A stretch of 64,000 nucleotides of DNA from Bacillota bacterium (GCA_902363515.1 CABJAN010000014.1:24972-88971), one strand, 5' to 3'. Positions 48,281 to 57,680 are shown, counted from the first letter of the stretch. Numbers and translations: made by a program. The notes: generated by a model from the sequence alone, not told the origin.

Positions 48281-48936
48281 TTGTGGAAGATGATGCTACT
48301 ATGGCAAAAGCCATGAAAACACAAATTGACTCCTGGGGTAATCAGGCGGAAACCGTGAAAGACTTTCAGAATGTGATTTCTGCTTTTTTAAATTTTGACC
48401 CTCATATGGTATTAATGGACATTATGCTGCCTTTTTATAATGGCTATCACTGGTGCAGTGAAATACGGAAAATTTCCAATGTGCCGGTTGTATTTATTTC
48501 TTCTGCTTCTGATAATATGAACATTGTTATGGCTATGAATATGGGTGGAGATGATTTTATTCCCAAACCAGTGGATTTAACGGTAATGATGGCAAAAATT
48601 CAGGCAGTCCTTCGCAGAACCTATGATATGGCAGGAAAAATTCCGGTTCTGGAGCATAAAGGCGCTGTACTGAATTTGAATGATACCACCTTGTTTTATG
48701 ACGGGGAGAAGATAGAACTTACCAAAAATGAATTTCGAATTTTAAAGACTCTGTTGGAACAAAAAGGCAAGGTGGTCAGCCGGGACACCCTCATGACCCG
48801 GTTATGGCAGATGGATGATTATGTAGAAGAAAATACCCTGACAGTGAATGTCACAAGACTGAGGAAAAAGCTGGAGCAGGCAGGGCTTTGTGATTTTATT
48901 AAAACAAAGATAGGAAGTGGATATATCATTGAATAA
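48265..48936 (+). CDS. BceR-like response regulator
   Basis: This 223-residue OmpR-type regulator has IVEDDAT, the phospho-acceptor in VLMDIMLPFYNG, and an output domain with LTKNEFRILKTLLEQKG and LWQMDDYVEENTLTVNV. The DDYVEENTL text is typical of BceR/VraR-type regulators linked to peptide-antibiotic ABC transporters. The kinase gene starts within its last codons. Confidence 0.92.
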   Translation: MYRILIVEDDATMAKAMKTQIDSWGNQAETVKDFQNVISAFLNFDPHMVLMDIMLPFYNGYHWCSEIRKISNVPVVFISSASDNMNIVMAMNMGGDDFIPKPVDLTVMMAKIQAVLRRTYDMAGKIPVLEHKGAVLNLNDTTLFYDGEKIELTKNEFRILKTLLEQKGKVVSRDTLMTRLWQMDDYVEENTLTVNVTRLRKKLEQAGLCDFIKTKIGSGYIIE

Positions 48937-49933
48937 CAAAAAGAGCAGTTGTTTTTTGGCCTATGTCCGGCAATACCGGTTTTGTGCAGGCATGTTTTTT
49001 CTTTTTTCCCTTGTTTTCCTTCTGGTGTTTTCTTTGTATGACTTAGAGTGGGAGGCAGTGATTTATGCGGCATGTCTTTGCTTGCTTATGACAGCAGTTG
49101 TGCTTGGCATTCATTACCTTTCTTATTGGAAACGCCACAAAGAATATGAGAAAATTATTGATAATCTTCCGCTTTTGCCAGAGGGGATTCCCAAGGCTTT
49201 TACCTTAACCGAACAGGACTTACAGGAACTTGCCACAGGGCTAAAAAAGATTCTGGATGCCAGAGAAACTCAGTGGCAGGAAGAAAGCAAAAAAAGCATG
49301 GAATATTATACTACCTGGGTGCATCAGATTAAAACACCTATTTCCGTTATGCGGATGATTCTGCAAAGTGAGGATACGGAGGAGCACCGGGAGCTGGCAG
49401 CCCAGCTATTTAGCATTGAGCAGTATGTGGAAATGGTACTGGGATATCTGCGTCTGGAAAGCACTTCCACAGACTTTGTGTTTCAAAACTGTGATCTGGA
49501 TGGGATGATCCGTCAGGCTATCCGAAAATATGCCCCTTTATTTGTGAGAAAACGAATCCGTCTGGTATATGAGCCGGTGAACATGGAGGTACTTACAGAT
49601 GAAAAGTGGTTCCTGTTTATTCTCCAGCAGATTTTATCCAATGCAGTAAAATATACGGATCAGGGGAGCATCACCATTACAGCAGGTGCGGATAAGGTTT
49701 TGAGAATCAAAGATACCGGTATGGGAATTGCCAAGGAAGATCTGCCCCGTATTTTTGACCATGGGTTTACCGGATATAATGGGCGGGCCGATAAGAAGGC
49801 TACAGGACTTGGTCTGTATCTTTGCCGCCTTACAGCCAAGAGGCTTTCCCATAAGATTACAGTTACCTCAGAAATCGGAAAAGGGACTGAGGTGTCCATT
49901 GATTTCAATACCATAAAGCTGGACTGCGAATAA
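48929..49933 (+). CDS. BceS-like intramembrane-sensing histidine kinase
   Basis: Two membrane helices near the N-terminus (residues about 15-60) are joined by a very short loop, so there is no sensor domain. The His box is TTWVHQIKTPISVMRM, and the ATPase boxes include NAVKYT, DTGMGI and ATGLGLYLC. BceS kinases read the flux of their BceAB transporter. TTG 48929 is taken as the start behind AGGAAGTGG; GTG 48917 is possible. Confidence 0.9.
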   Translation: MNNKKSSCFLAYVRQYRFCAGMFFLFSLVFLLVFSLYDLEWEAVIYAACLCLLMTAVVLGIHYLSYWKRHKEYEKIIDNLPLLPEGIPKAFTLTEQDLQELATGLKKILDARETQWQEESKKSMEYYTTWVHQIKTPISVMRMILQSEDTEEHRELAAQLFSIEQYVEMVLGYLRLESTSTDFVFQNCDLDGMIRQAIRKYAPLFVRKRIRLVYEPVNMEVLTDEKWFLFILQQILSNAVKYTDQGSITITAGADKVLRIKDTGMGIAKEDLPRIFDHGFTGYNGRADKKATGLGLYLCRLTAKRLSHKITVTSEIGKGTEVSIDFNTIKLDCE

Positions 49934-49942
49934 TCCATCTTA

Positions 49943-50014
49943 CAAAAATGTCACATGAGAGAGCCAAAATGTCACCTGATTCAATGTCAGGTATTTTGGC
50001 TCTTTTGCTATAAT
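49943..50014 (+). promoter_or_regulatory. Promoter and repeat region ahead of bceAB
   Basis: A perfect TATAAT lies at 50009-50014 without a good -35. Upstream are two direct repeats of AAAATGTCAC (49945-49954 and 49966-49975) spaced by 21 bp. The second copy is also the left arm of a hairpin, GAGCCAAAAT...CCTGA with TCAGG...ATTTTGGCTC (49961-50002), which could end the bceRS transcript. The repeats are the likely regulator site. Confidence 0.6.
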
Positions 50015-50044
50015 AAAGCCACAAACAATAAGGAGGTTACACGT

Positions 50045-50812
50045 ATGACAATCTTAGAGGCACAAGGCCTTCAAAAAATTTACACCACCCGTTTCGGAGG
50101 AAATCAGGTACAGGCATTATCAGATGTATCTTTTTCCGTGGAAAAGGGAGAATATGTGGCAATTATGGGAGAGTCCGGTTCCGGAAAGACAACCCTCTTA
50201 AATATTCTGGCTGCTCTGGATAAGCCAACCAAAGGGCAGGTATACCTGGATGGAAAAAATCTGTGTGGGATTCAGGAAAAGGAGCTCTCTGCGTTCCGTA
50301 GAAAAAATCTGGGATTTGTATTTCAGGATTTTAATCTGCTGGATACTTTTAGCATTCAGGACAATATTTTTCTGCCCCTTGTTTTAAGCGGCAAGAAATA
50401 TCAGGAAATGAACAGAAGATTAAAACCCATTGCCAGTAAGCTTGGCATTACAGAGATTCTGGCAAAATACCCTTATGAGGTTTCCGGAGGACAGAAACAA
50501 AGAGCAGCAGTAGCAAGGGCGCTAATCACAAACCCTAAGTTAATTCTCGCAGATGAACCAACAGGGGCCTTAGATTCCAAATCCACAGAAGGACTTCTGG
50601 AAATTTTCCATACCATTAACCAGGAAGGGCAGACCATTCTTATGGTAACCCATTCTGCCAGGGCAGCAAGCCATGCAGGGCGGGTGCTGTTTATTAAAGA
50701 TGGTCAGGTATTCCATCAAATCTACAGAGGTGAGCAGACCAATGAACAGATGTATCAGAAAATTTCCGATACCCTGACACTTCTGGCAACAGGTGGTGAG
50801 CAGTATGAATAA
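50045..50812 (+). CDS. BceA-like ABC transporter ATP-binding protein
   Basis: Walker A is GESGSGKTT, the signature is VSGGQKQRAAVARAL and Walker B is LILADEPTGALD. The N-terminus KIYTTRFGGNQVQAL is characteristic of the BceA group. ATG 50045 follows AAGGAGG (255 residues). Its end overlaps bceB by eight bases. Bce transporters free lipid II-cycle intermediates from bound peptides such as bacitracin. Confidence 0.93.
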   Translation: MTILEAQGLQKIYTTRFGGNQVQALSDVSFSVEKGEYVAIMGESGSGKTTLLNILAALDKPTKGQVYLDGKNLCGIQEKELSAFRRKNLGFVFQDFNLLDTFSIQDNIFLPLVLSGKKYQEMNRRLKPIASKLGITEILAKYPYEVSGGQKQRAAVARALITNPKLILADEPTGALDSKSTEGLLEIFHTINQEGQTILMVTHSARAASHAGRVLFIKDGQVFHQIYRGEQTNEQMYQKISDTLTLLATGGEQYE

Positions 50813-52802
50813 ACTTTTTTATCCCAAGCTGGCAGCCAGCGGTCTAAAGAAAAACAGGAGACTTTACATACCTTATCTGCTGACCTGCATTTTTACAGTA
50901 GCCATGTTTTATATTGTGAAATCCCTGTCCTTAAATCCTGGTTTAAGCGATATGGTAGGAGACGCTACCATGACTTTTACCATGAAGTTCGGATGTGTAG
51001 TTATTGGGCTGTTTGCGCTGATTTTTCTCTTTTATACCAACAGTTTTCTCATGAAACAGCGAAAAAAAGAATTTGGCCTGTTTCATATTCTGGGAATGGA
51101 AAAGCATCATCTTTACCGCCTCATTGCATGGGAAAACCTGTATGCAGCCATATTTACTCTGACAGCAGGACTTTTATTTGGAATTGCCCTGGATAAAGCT
51201 ATGTTTTTACTGGTGTCCCGCATGATAGGCGGTGAAATTCCTCTTGGATTTTTTCTTTCTCCAAGGGCAGTAGTGGAAACCATGGTTCTGTTTCTTGGCA
51301 TTTATACCCTGATTTTCCTAAATGCCCTGAGACAGATAAAAACAGCGAATCCCATTGAACTTCTTCACGCAGGAAATATGGGAGAAAAAGAACCAAAGGC
51401 AAAGTGGTTTATGGCAATTTTAGGACTTTTGTGTACAGGTGCAGGATATTATCTTGCCATTACCACAGAAAATCCTGTGACATCTCTGTCTCTGGCTTTT
51501 GTGGCTGTGATTCTGGTAGTGATTGGGACCTATCTGCTGTTTACTGCAGGAAGTATTGCCCTTTTAAAAGTACTGAAAAGCCACAAGGGCTATTATTACA
51601 AAACCAGACATTTTATCAGTGTTTCCGGTATGATTTACCGTATGAAGCAAAATGCAGTAGGATTGGCAAATATCTGCATTTTGTCCACAGGCGTACTGCT
51701 TATGGTAGCTTGCACCACCTCCTTAATGGTGGGGATGGAGGATATTATCCGTTCCAGATATCCCAATCAGCTTGCCCTGTATGCAGATGATGAAAATCTG
51801 GAAACTGCAGGGGAAGCGGTAGAAGCAGTGAAACAGCTTCAAAAAGAATCTGGTATAGAAGCGACACAGGAGATGGAGTACCGTTATCTTGCCTTTGGCG
51901 CTATCTTGCAGGAGGATACTTTTCTTGTGACCAGAGAGATAAAGCTGACAGAAATGGATTCAGTTCAGAGCCTAATGTTTGTGCCTTTAGAAGATTACAA
52001 TAAGGCAATGGGAGAAAACAAAACATTAAAACCAGGGGAAGTGCTGCTATACAGTAACCGCACAGAGTATAAACATCCCAGGATGAAGATTTTTGACCGG
52101 AATTATGTGATAAAAGAGCGGTTAAAAAGTTTTCCAGGAAATGGTATTATTGCAGCTAATATTGCCAATACCCAGTTTATAGTAATGCCCAACATGGAAG
52201 ACATACAGGAATTATATGAGAAACAAAAAGAAATTTTGACAGACATTGCAGGAAACATCCGCATTTACTATGGATTTGACACCAATGCCAAAGAGAAAGA
52301 ACAGGAAGAATTTCAAAAAGCTGTTTATAATCTTATGGCAGAAAATGGGTATTATGGCACTATGGAATCCAGTGTGAATGCAAGACAAAGTTTTATGGGG
52401 ATTTACGGGGGACTTTTCTTCATTGGTATCTTTTTGGGACTGCTGTTTGTTATGGCAACGGTTTTGATTATTTATTACAAACAGATTTCAGAAGGGTATG
52501 ATGATAAGGAACGGTTTGCTATTATGCAGAAGGTAGGTATGAGCAGGGAAGAAGTGAAAGCATCCATCCGTTCCCAGGTAGTGACTGTTTTCTTCCTGCC
52601 CTTGATTACAGCAGGAATCCATGTGGCAGCAGCCTTTCCCATGTTCAATAAGATTTTAATTCTCATGAACATGGAAAATACAGAAATGTATGCAGTATGC
52701 ACAGGAATCTGTTTCCTGGTTTTTGCTGTCATGTATGTGGTGATTTATAGTATCACAGCCAGAACTTACTATAGAATTGTCAGCGCTGTCAAATCCCGGT
52801 AA
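50805..52802 (+). CDS. BceB-like FtsX-fold permease
   Basis: The 665-residue membrane protein has about ten helices with one large extracellular domain between helices 7 and 8 (residues about 310-520), the BceB plan. FtsX-like segments are GLFHILGMEKHHLYRL and GMSREEVKASIRSQV. ATG 50805 has GGTGGTGAG before it. The last 34 bases overlap the 3' end of the convergent aroA gene. Confidence 0.92.
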   Translation: MNKLFYPKLAASGLKKNRRLYIPYLLTCIFTVAMFYIVKSLSLNPGLSDMVGDATMTFTMKFGCVVIGLFALIFLFYTNSFLMKQRKKEFGLFHILGMEKHHLYRLIAWENLYAAIFTLTAGLLFGIALDKAMFLLVSRMIGGEIPLGFFLSPRAVVETMVLFLGIYTLIFLNALRQIKTANPIELLHAGNMGEKEPKAKWFMAILGLLCTGAGYYLAITTENPVTSLSLAFVAVILVVIGTYLLFTAGSIALLKVLKSHKGYYYKTRHFISVSGMIYRMKQNAVGLANICILSTGVLLMVACTTSLMVGMEDIIRSRYPNQLALYADDENLETAGEAVEAVKQLQKESGIEATQEMEYRYLAFGAILQEDTFLVTREIKLTEMDSVQSLMFVPLEDYNKAMGENKTLKPGEVLLYSNRTEYKHPRMKIFDRNYVIKERLKSFPGNGIIAANIANTQFIVMPNMEDIQELYEKQKEILTDIAGNIRIYYGFDTNAKEKEQEEFQKAVYNLMAENGYYGTMESSVNARQSFMGIYGGLFFIGIFLGLLFVMATVLIIYYKQISEGYDDKERFAIMQKVGMSREEVKASIRSQVVTVFFLPLITAGIHVAAAFPMFNKILILMNMENTEMYAVCTGICFLVFAVMYVVIYSITARTYYRIVSAVKSR

Positions 52803-54049
52803 AATTCCGGATAAGAGATATCCACGCATTCTCCTCTGGTGATTTCCGTTTTTCCTTCTGCTGCCATACCTGCCACTGCAAAGGCCATAGCAATACGATG
52901 ATCCAGATGACTGTCCAGAACAGCCCCATGCAAAGGAGCGCCGCCTTTGATCATCATGCCATCTTCTGTTGGAGTAACATCTGCTCCCATGGCCTGTAAA
53001 TGATGTACAATAATGTCCAGACGGTTGGATTCTTTCACCTTTAATTCCTCTGCATCCCGGATTATGGTAGTGCCATTGGCAAAAGCAGCCATTACCGCAA
53101 TGACAGGGAGTTCATCAATAAGGGTTGGAATCAGACCTTTCTCAATGACGGTACCTTTTAAAGAACTGGAAGTTACCAGAAGGTCTGCCACAGGCTCCAA
53201 TCCTTCTTTCCGCTCATTGAGAAGCTGTATGTTAGCGCCCATTTGTCCGCATACCCGTAAAATCCCGTCCCTGGTAGGATTGATGCCTACGTTTTTAATC
53301 AAAATTTCAGATCCCGGGATTAAAAGTCCGGCGGCAATAAAATACGCGGCAGAAGAAATATCTCCCGGAACATCTACAGACTGTCCATGAAGCTTTGGAT
53401 GTCCAAGAACAGAAGCAGTAGTATCTTTACATTCTACCTGGGCTCCAAAAGCGGACAGCATCAGTTCCGAATGATTTCTGGAAACATAGGGTTCGGTCAC
53501 GCTGGTTTGGCCTTCTGCATATAAGCCAGCCAGGAGAATACAGGATTTTACCTGAGCAGAACTTACAGGAGAGTTATAAGAAACAGGATTTAATGGCTTG
53601 CCCTGAATCCGAAGGGGCGCGCAGCCATTTCCATGAATACTTTCTATACAGGCGCCCATAGCAGTAAGGGGTGTGATGATTCGTTTCATGGGACGCTTTT
53701 GGATTGAATCATCTCCGGTAAGCTCACAGGTAAAATTTTGTCCGGCCAGAATTCCGCTGATAAGCCGGGTCGTAGTGCCGCTGTTCCCTACATTTAATAT
53801 ACTTTTGGGCTGAGTCAGGCCGTGCAGTCCCTTTCCGTGAATGAGAATTTCAGAAGGGGTGCGCCTGATGTCAACGCCCATAGCCCGGAAACAATCTATG
53901 GTAGAGAGGCAGTCTGCCCCTTCCAGAAAATGTGTGATACGGGTAGTGCCTTCGGAAATAGCGCCCAGCATTACAGCCCGGTGGGAAATGGATTTATCTC
54001 CGGGAACGGTCAACTCTCCCTTTAAAGGAGAAGATTTTTGAAATATCAT
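52769..54049 (-). CDS. aroA: 5-enolpyruvylshikimate-3-phosphate synthase
   Basis: The enzyme joins PEP to shikimate 3-phosphate in aromatic amino-acid synthesis. Motifs are VPGDKSISHRAVML, NVGNSGTTTRL and the ELPVIAVMAAFANGTT with KESNRLD block. ATG 54049 is favoured over 54061, because the ribosome site AGGTG is too close to the latter (426 residues). It follows tyrA by about 17 bases and is co-transcribed with it. Confidence 0.94.
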   Translation of the reverse strand: MIFQKSSPLKGELTVPGDKSISHRAVMLGAISEGTTRITHFLEGADCLSTIDCFRAMGVDIRRTPSEILIHGKGLHGLTQPKSILNVGNSGTTTRLISGILAGQNFTCELTGDDSIQKRPMKRIITPLTAMGACIESIHGNGCAPLRIQGKPLNPVSYNSPVSSAQVKSCILLAGLYAEGQTSVTEPYVSRNHSELMLSAFGAQVECKDTTASVLGHPKLHGQSVDVPGDISSAAYFIAAGLLIPGSEILIKNVGINPTRDGILRVCGQMGANIQLLNERKEGLEPVADLLVTSSSLKGTVIEKGLIPTLIDELPVIAVMAAFANGTTIIRDAEELKVKESNRLDIIVHHLQAMGADVTPTEDGMMIKGGAPLHGAVLDSHLDHRIAMAFAVAGMAAEGKTEITRGECVDISYPEFYRDLTALTIL

Positions 54050-54066
54050 ACAACCATACACCTGCC

Positions 54067-55164
54067 TTATCGTTCATAAATGATATAATTTCGTTTCGTT
54101 AGCTGCTCTGCAGCCTGTTTCTTTGCCTCTTCGTCATAAAATTCGATTTTCAAAACCCCGTCATCAAATTCCCGGTTATGAAGAATCCCAATATTTTTAA
54201 TGCTAATGCCATTCATAGAAAGAATGGTAGCAATGGTGGCAATAGCGCCGGTTTCATCTATAATATCACAGTAAAGCACAAATGCTTTCTGTAAAGGACC
54301 GCCCACAGCGTCACTGAAAGAATTACGGTATTCCCTGGAATCTGCAAACATCTGATAAAGACCATTGGCATCTCTTTGGTCTACCAGGTATTTTGCCTGA
54401 ACAATCTGGCGGATGTATTCATCTAGCACTTTGGAAATATGTTCCGGGTTTTCCAGACAGATTTGCTGCCACATATGAGGGGAAGAGGAGGCAATTCTTG
54501 TAATATCCTTAAAACCACCTGCTGCAATGGTCTTCATATGTTCCTGGGGAGAATCCAGTTTTTTCACCACATTTACCAGAGAAGCAGCCACAATGTGAGG
54601 CAGATGACTGATAGAAGCTGTGATGAAGTCATGCTCTTCCCAGGTAAGAATCATAGGAAGGGCGCCAATAGAGCTGACTAATTCTGTGTAGGCTCCGATT
54701 TTATCCAGCCCTACATCTTCGGAGGGTGTGAGGATATAGTAAGCATTTTCAATTAAATGGTCTGTGGAATATTCATATCCTGTTTTTTCACTGCCTGCCA
54801 TGGGATGTCCGCCAATGAAATTGGAGGTAAGACCAAGGGCAGTTACCTGTTTGTGAATCTCTCCTTTTACGCTGCCTGCATCTGTGAGAATGCATCCGGG
54901 GCGGAGAACGTCTTTTAACCAGGTAAGACATTCCAGATTGTAATCCACAGTGGCACAGAGGAAGATATAATCGCAAAAAGCGAACCGTGTGTCTTTTTCC
55001 ACACAGGGAACATCTACAATGCCATCAAATACAGCATCATCCAGCACGGATTTCGTCCGGTTATAAGCCAGAATCTGATAATCAGGATGAAATTTTTTAA
55101 TAGCCTTGGCAATGGAGCCGCCGATAAGGCCAAGACCGATAAAGCCAACGGTTGTTGTTTCCAT
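54067..55164 (-). CDS. tyrA: Prephenate dehydrogenase with ACT domain
   Basis: The NAD-binding motif GFIGLGLIGGSIAKA opens the protein, the catalytic region includes GGHPMAGSEKTG and ISHLPHIVAASLV, and the C-terminal ACT domain (GAIATIATILSMNGISIKNI) can bind tyrosine for feedback. It turns prephenate into 4-hydroxyphenylpyruvate. At 365 residues it is normal. It forms an operon with aroA. Confidence 0.93.
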   Translation of the reverse strand: METTTVGFIGLGLIGGSIAKAIKKFHPDYQILAYNRTKSVLDDAVFDGIVDVPCVEKDTRFAFCDYIFLCATVDYNLECLTWLKDVLRPGCILTDAGSVKGEIHKQVTALGLTSNFIGGHPMAGSEKTGYEYSTDHLIENAYYILTPSEDVGLDKIGAYTELVSSIGALPMILTWEEHDFITASISHLPHIVAASLVNVVKKLDSPQEHMKTIAAGGFKDITRIASSSPHMWQQICLENPEHISKVLDEYIRQIVQAKYLVDQRDANGLYQMFADSREYRNSFSDAVGGPLQKAFVLYCDIIDETGAIATIATILSMNGISIKNIGILHNREFDDGVLKIEFYDEEAKKQAAEQLTKRNYIIYER

Positions 55165-55212
55165 GTAAAAGATACTCCTTCTTCTATAAGGTAATCAATG
55201 TCAAACAGTATC

Positions 55213-55241
55213 ATTTTATGACAGGAAAGTGAAAATGTCAA
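55213..55241 (-). promoter_or_regulatory. Promoter of tyrA-aroA
   Basis: On the minus strand TTGACA (55241-55236), a 17-base spacer and TAAAAT (55218-55213) form a near-consensus promoter. The 11-mer TACACGTTAAA at 55248-55258 stands just upstream of the -35. Confidence 0.75.
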
Positions 55242-55343
55242 CAATTCTACACGTTAAAGTGAGAAAAATGTATTATATCACGGAAAAGAATTTAATATGA
55301 TAAAATGGTGAAATAAAAAACTTGTTTATTTTGAATAAAATAC

Positions 55344-55372
55344 TTGAATTGTTGAAAGTTTTTTAGTAAAAT
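55344..55372 (+). promoter_or_regulatory. Promoter of the EF-G-like gene
   Basis: TTGAAT (55344-55349), a 17-base spacer and TAAAAT (55367-55372), with GGGAGG before the start codon. Confidence 0.65.
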
Positions 55373-55403
55373 ATACACATACTAAATTTGGGAGGTATTA
55401 CAT

Positions 55404-57491
55404 ATGGACGTTTTTAGAACCGACAGAATAAGAAATGTGGTCCTGCTCGGCCATGGCGGCGCCGGCAAAACAAGTCTGGTGGAGGCAATGGCTTATTTAT
55501 CAGGTATTACAAACCGTTTAGGAAAAGTAACAGATGGTAACACAGTCAGTGATTATGATAAAGAGGAGATTAAGAGAAAATTCTCAATTACAACATCTGT
55601 AGTTCCGATTGAATGGGGCAAGGTGAAGATTAATGTATTGGATACACCTGGATATTTCGATTTCGTGGGCGAAGTAGAGGAAGCGGTTGCAGCAGCAGAC
55701 GCTGCCATTATTGTAGTATCCGGTAAAGACGGAATTCAGGTAGGTACACAAAAAGCCTGGGAGTTATGTGAGAAATACAATCTTCCGCGTATGTTCTTTG
55801 TAACAGAAATGGATATTGATGATGTCAGCTATCGTAAGGTCGTGGAAGAGCTGACAGAACTCTATGGCAAGAAGATTGCGCCGCTTCACATGCCAATCCG
55901 TGAAGAGGGAAAATTCGTAGGATATGTTAATATTGTAAAACAGGCCGGCAGAAGATATATTGAGCGTGGACAGAAAAAGGAATGTCCGGTACCGGAATAT
56001 CTTCAGGAATATTTAGAGCAGTATCATGAAACCCTGATGGAATCTGTTGCTGAAATCAGCGAAGAATTTATGGACCGCTATTTTGCAGGGGAAGCTTTCT
56101 CTGTAGCAGAGGTTTCCGCAGCATTGAAAATGAACATTTCAGACGGAAGCATTGTTCCTGTATGCATGGGCTCCACCATTAACATTCAGGGTGTTGCAAA
56201 CCTTCTGGATGATATCTGTGGTTATTTCCCAAGCCCGGACCAGAAAACATGTGCTGGTATGAACATGAAAACCAATGAAATTTACCAGGCAAATTATGAC
56301 TTTACAAAAGCAAAATCCGCTTATGTATTTAAAACCATTGTGGATCCGTTCCTTGGCAAATATTCTTTGATTAAGGTTTGCTCCGGTGTTATTAAAGGGG
56401 ATGATACCCTGTACAATACTGGAAAAGAAACCGAAGAAAAATTAAATAAACTGTATGTTCTGGAAGGCTCCAAACCAATCGAAGTGTCAGAACTCCATGC
56501 AGGAGATATTGGTGCCATTGCCAAATTAAATACAGTTACCACAGGAGATACACTTTCCACCAAGAATACCCCTCTTTTGTTTGGAAAAACAGAGTTCTCA
56601 GTGCCATATACGTATAAACGCTATAAAACAGTAAATAAAGGTGACGATGACAAAGTTTCCCAGGCATTATCAAAGATGATGCAGGAAGATGTTACCTTAA
56701 AGGTAGTAAACGATGCACAGAACCGTCAGACTCTGCTGTATGGTATTGGCGAACAGCATCTTGATATTGTTGTAAGCAAATTAAAAGAGCGTTATAAAGT
56801 GGATGTAGTGCTTTCTGAACCAAAGGTTCCGTTTAAAGAAACCATCCGCAAGAAATCAGATGTAGAATATAAGTACAAAAAACAGTCCGGCGGACATGGA
56901 CAGTATGGTCATGTTAAGATGACTTTTGAGCCTTCCGGTGATTTAGATACACCATATGTATTTGAACAGGTTGTTGTGGGCGGCGCTGTGCCGAAAAACT
57001 ACTTCCCGGCAGTAGAAAAAGGTGTTCAGGAATCCGTAGTAAAAGGCCCTCTGGCTGCTTATCCGGTTGTTGGTGTCAAAGCTGTTTTGTATGATGGTTC
57101 CTACCATCCGGTAGACTCCTCTGAAATGGCATTTAAGACCGCCGCTGTTCAGGCATTTAAGAAAGGCTTTATGGAAGCTTCTCCGGTTCTTTTAGAGCCT
57201 ATTGTTTCCATGAAAGTCAGTGTTCCGGACAAATATACTGGTGATGTTATGGGAGATCTGAATAAGAGAAGAGGCCGTGTCCTTGGCATGAATCCGGATG
57301 CAGACCGAAAAGGAAATACCGTAATCGAAGCAGATGTACCAATGCTGTCTATTTATGGATATTCCACAGACCTTCGTTCCATGACAGGGGGAAGCGGTAA
57401 CTTCTCCTATGAATTTGCCCGTTATGAACAGGCGCCTTCTGATATCCAGGAGAAAGAAATCGCAGCCCGGGCAAATGCGGAAGAAGATTAA
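55404..57491 (+). CDS. EF-G-like translational GTPase with degenerate G4 motif
   Basis: The 695-residue protein has the full five-domain EF-G plan: G domain with P-loop GHGGAGKT (residues 16-23) and G3 DTPGYFDF (80-87), then domain II, domain IV with QSGGHGQYGHV and the C-terminal domain. The G4 motif, normally NKMD, reads TEMD at 134-137, so Asp137 is kept but the Asn and Lys that contact guanine are lost. It belongs to the EF-G-like paralogues (FusA2 type), not the housekeeping factor, whose gene is not in the window. Its cellular role is not known. Confidence 0.87.
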   Translation: MDVFRTDRIRNVVLLGHGGAGKTSLVEAMAYLSGITNRLGKVTDGNTVSDYDKEEIKRKFSITTSVVPIEWGKVKINVLDTPGYFDFVGEVEEAVAAADAAIIVVSGKDGIQVGTQKAWELCEKYNLPRMFFVTEMDIDDVSYRKVVEELTELYGKKIAPLHMPIREEGKFVGYVNIVKQAGRRYIERGQKKECPVPEYLQEYLEQYHETLMESVAEISEEFMDRYFAGEAFSVAEVSAALKMNISDGSIVPVCMGSTINIQGVANLLDDICGYFPSPDQKTCAGMNMKTNEIYQANYDFTKAKSAYVFKTIVDPFLGKYSLIKVCSGVIKGDDTLYNTGKETEEKLNKLYVLEGSKPIEVSELHAGDIGAIAKLNTVTTGDTLSTKNTPLLFGKTEFSVPYTYKRYKTVNKGDDDKVSQALSKMMQEDVTLKVVNDAQNRQTLLYGIGEQHLDIVVSKLKERYKVDVVLSEPKVPFKETIRKKSDVEYKYKKQSGGHGQYGHVKMTFEPSGDLDTPYVFEQVVVGGAVPKNYFPAVEKGVQESVVKGPLAAYPVVGVKAVLYDGSYHPVDSSEMAFKTAAVQAFKKGFMEASPVLLEPIVSMKVSVPDKYTGDVMGDLNKRRGRVLGMNPDADRKGNTVIEADVPMLSIYGYSTDLRSMTGGSGNFSYEFARYEQAPSDIQEKEIAARANAEED

Positions 57492-57518
57492 ACCTATAAA
57501 TATAAAGAAATAAAAGAG

Positions 57519-57680
57519 AAGGAACGTTACAGGAACCGGCATTCAGGAAGCCTGATACTGTTCCGGCGAATCTGCCGAGTACCCTTTGAGACTACAGGCT
57601 CAAAGGGAGCGCAGGCTGAGCTGGAGCGGTATCAAGATTCTGGCAGCAGATTCCTGCAGCAGTTCCTTTCTTTTTTTATT
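57519..57680 (+). ncRNA. Multi-hairpin structured RNA or complex terminator after the EF-G-like gene
   Basis: Outer arms AAGGAAC...AGGAA (57519-57535) can pair with TTCCT...GTTCCTT (57651-57668). Inside, GGAAC/GTTCC (57532-57564) closes TCAGG-AAG-CCTGA, GAATCTGCC (57568-57576) can pair with GGCAG-AGATTC (57642-57653), and CCCTTTGAG pairs perfectly with CTCAAAGGG (57582-57607). Some of these exclude each other (57651-57653). The end is a T tract (57668-57679). No open frame is evident. It may simply terminate the upstream gene, or be a 3' UTR-derived or independent RNA. Confidence 0.5.
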
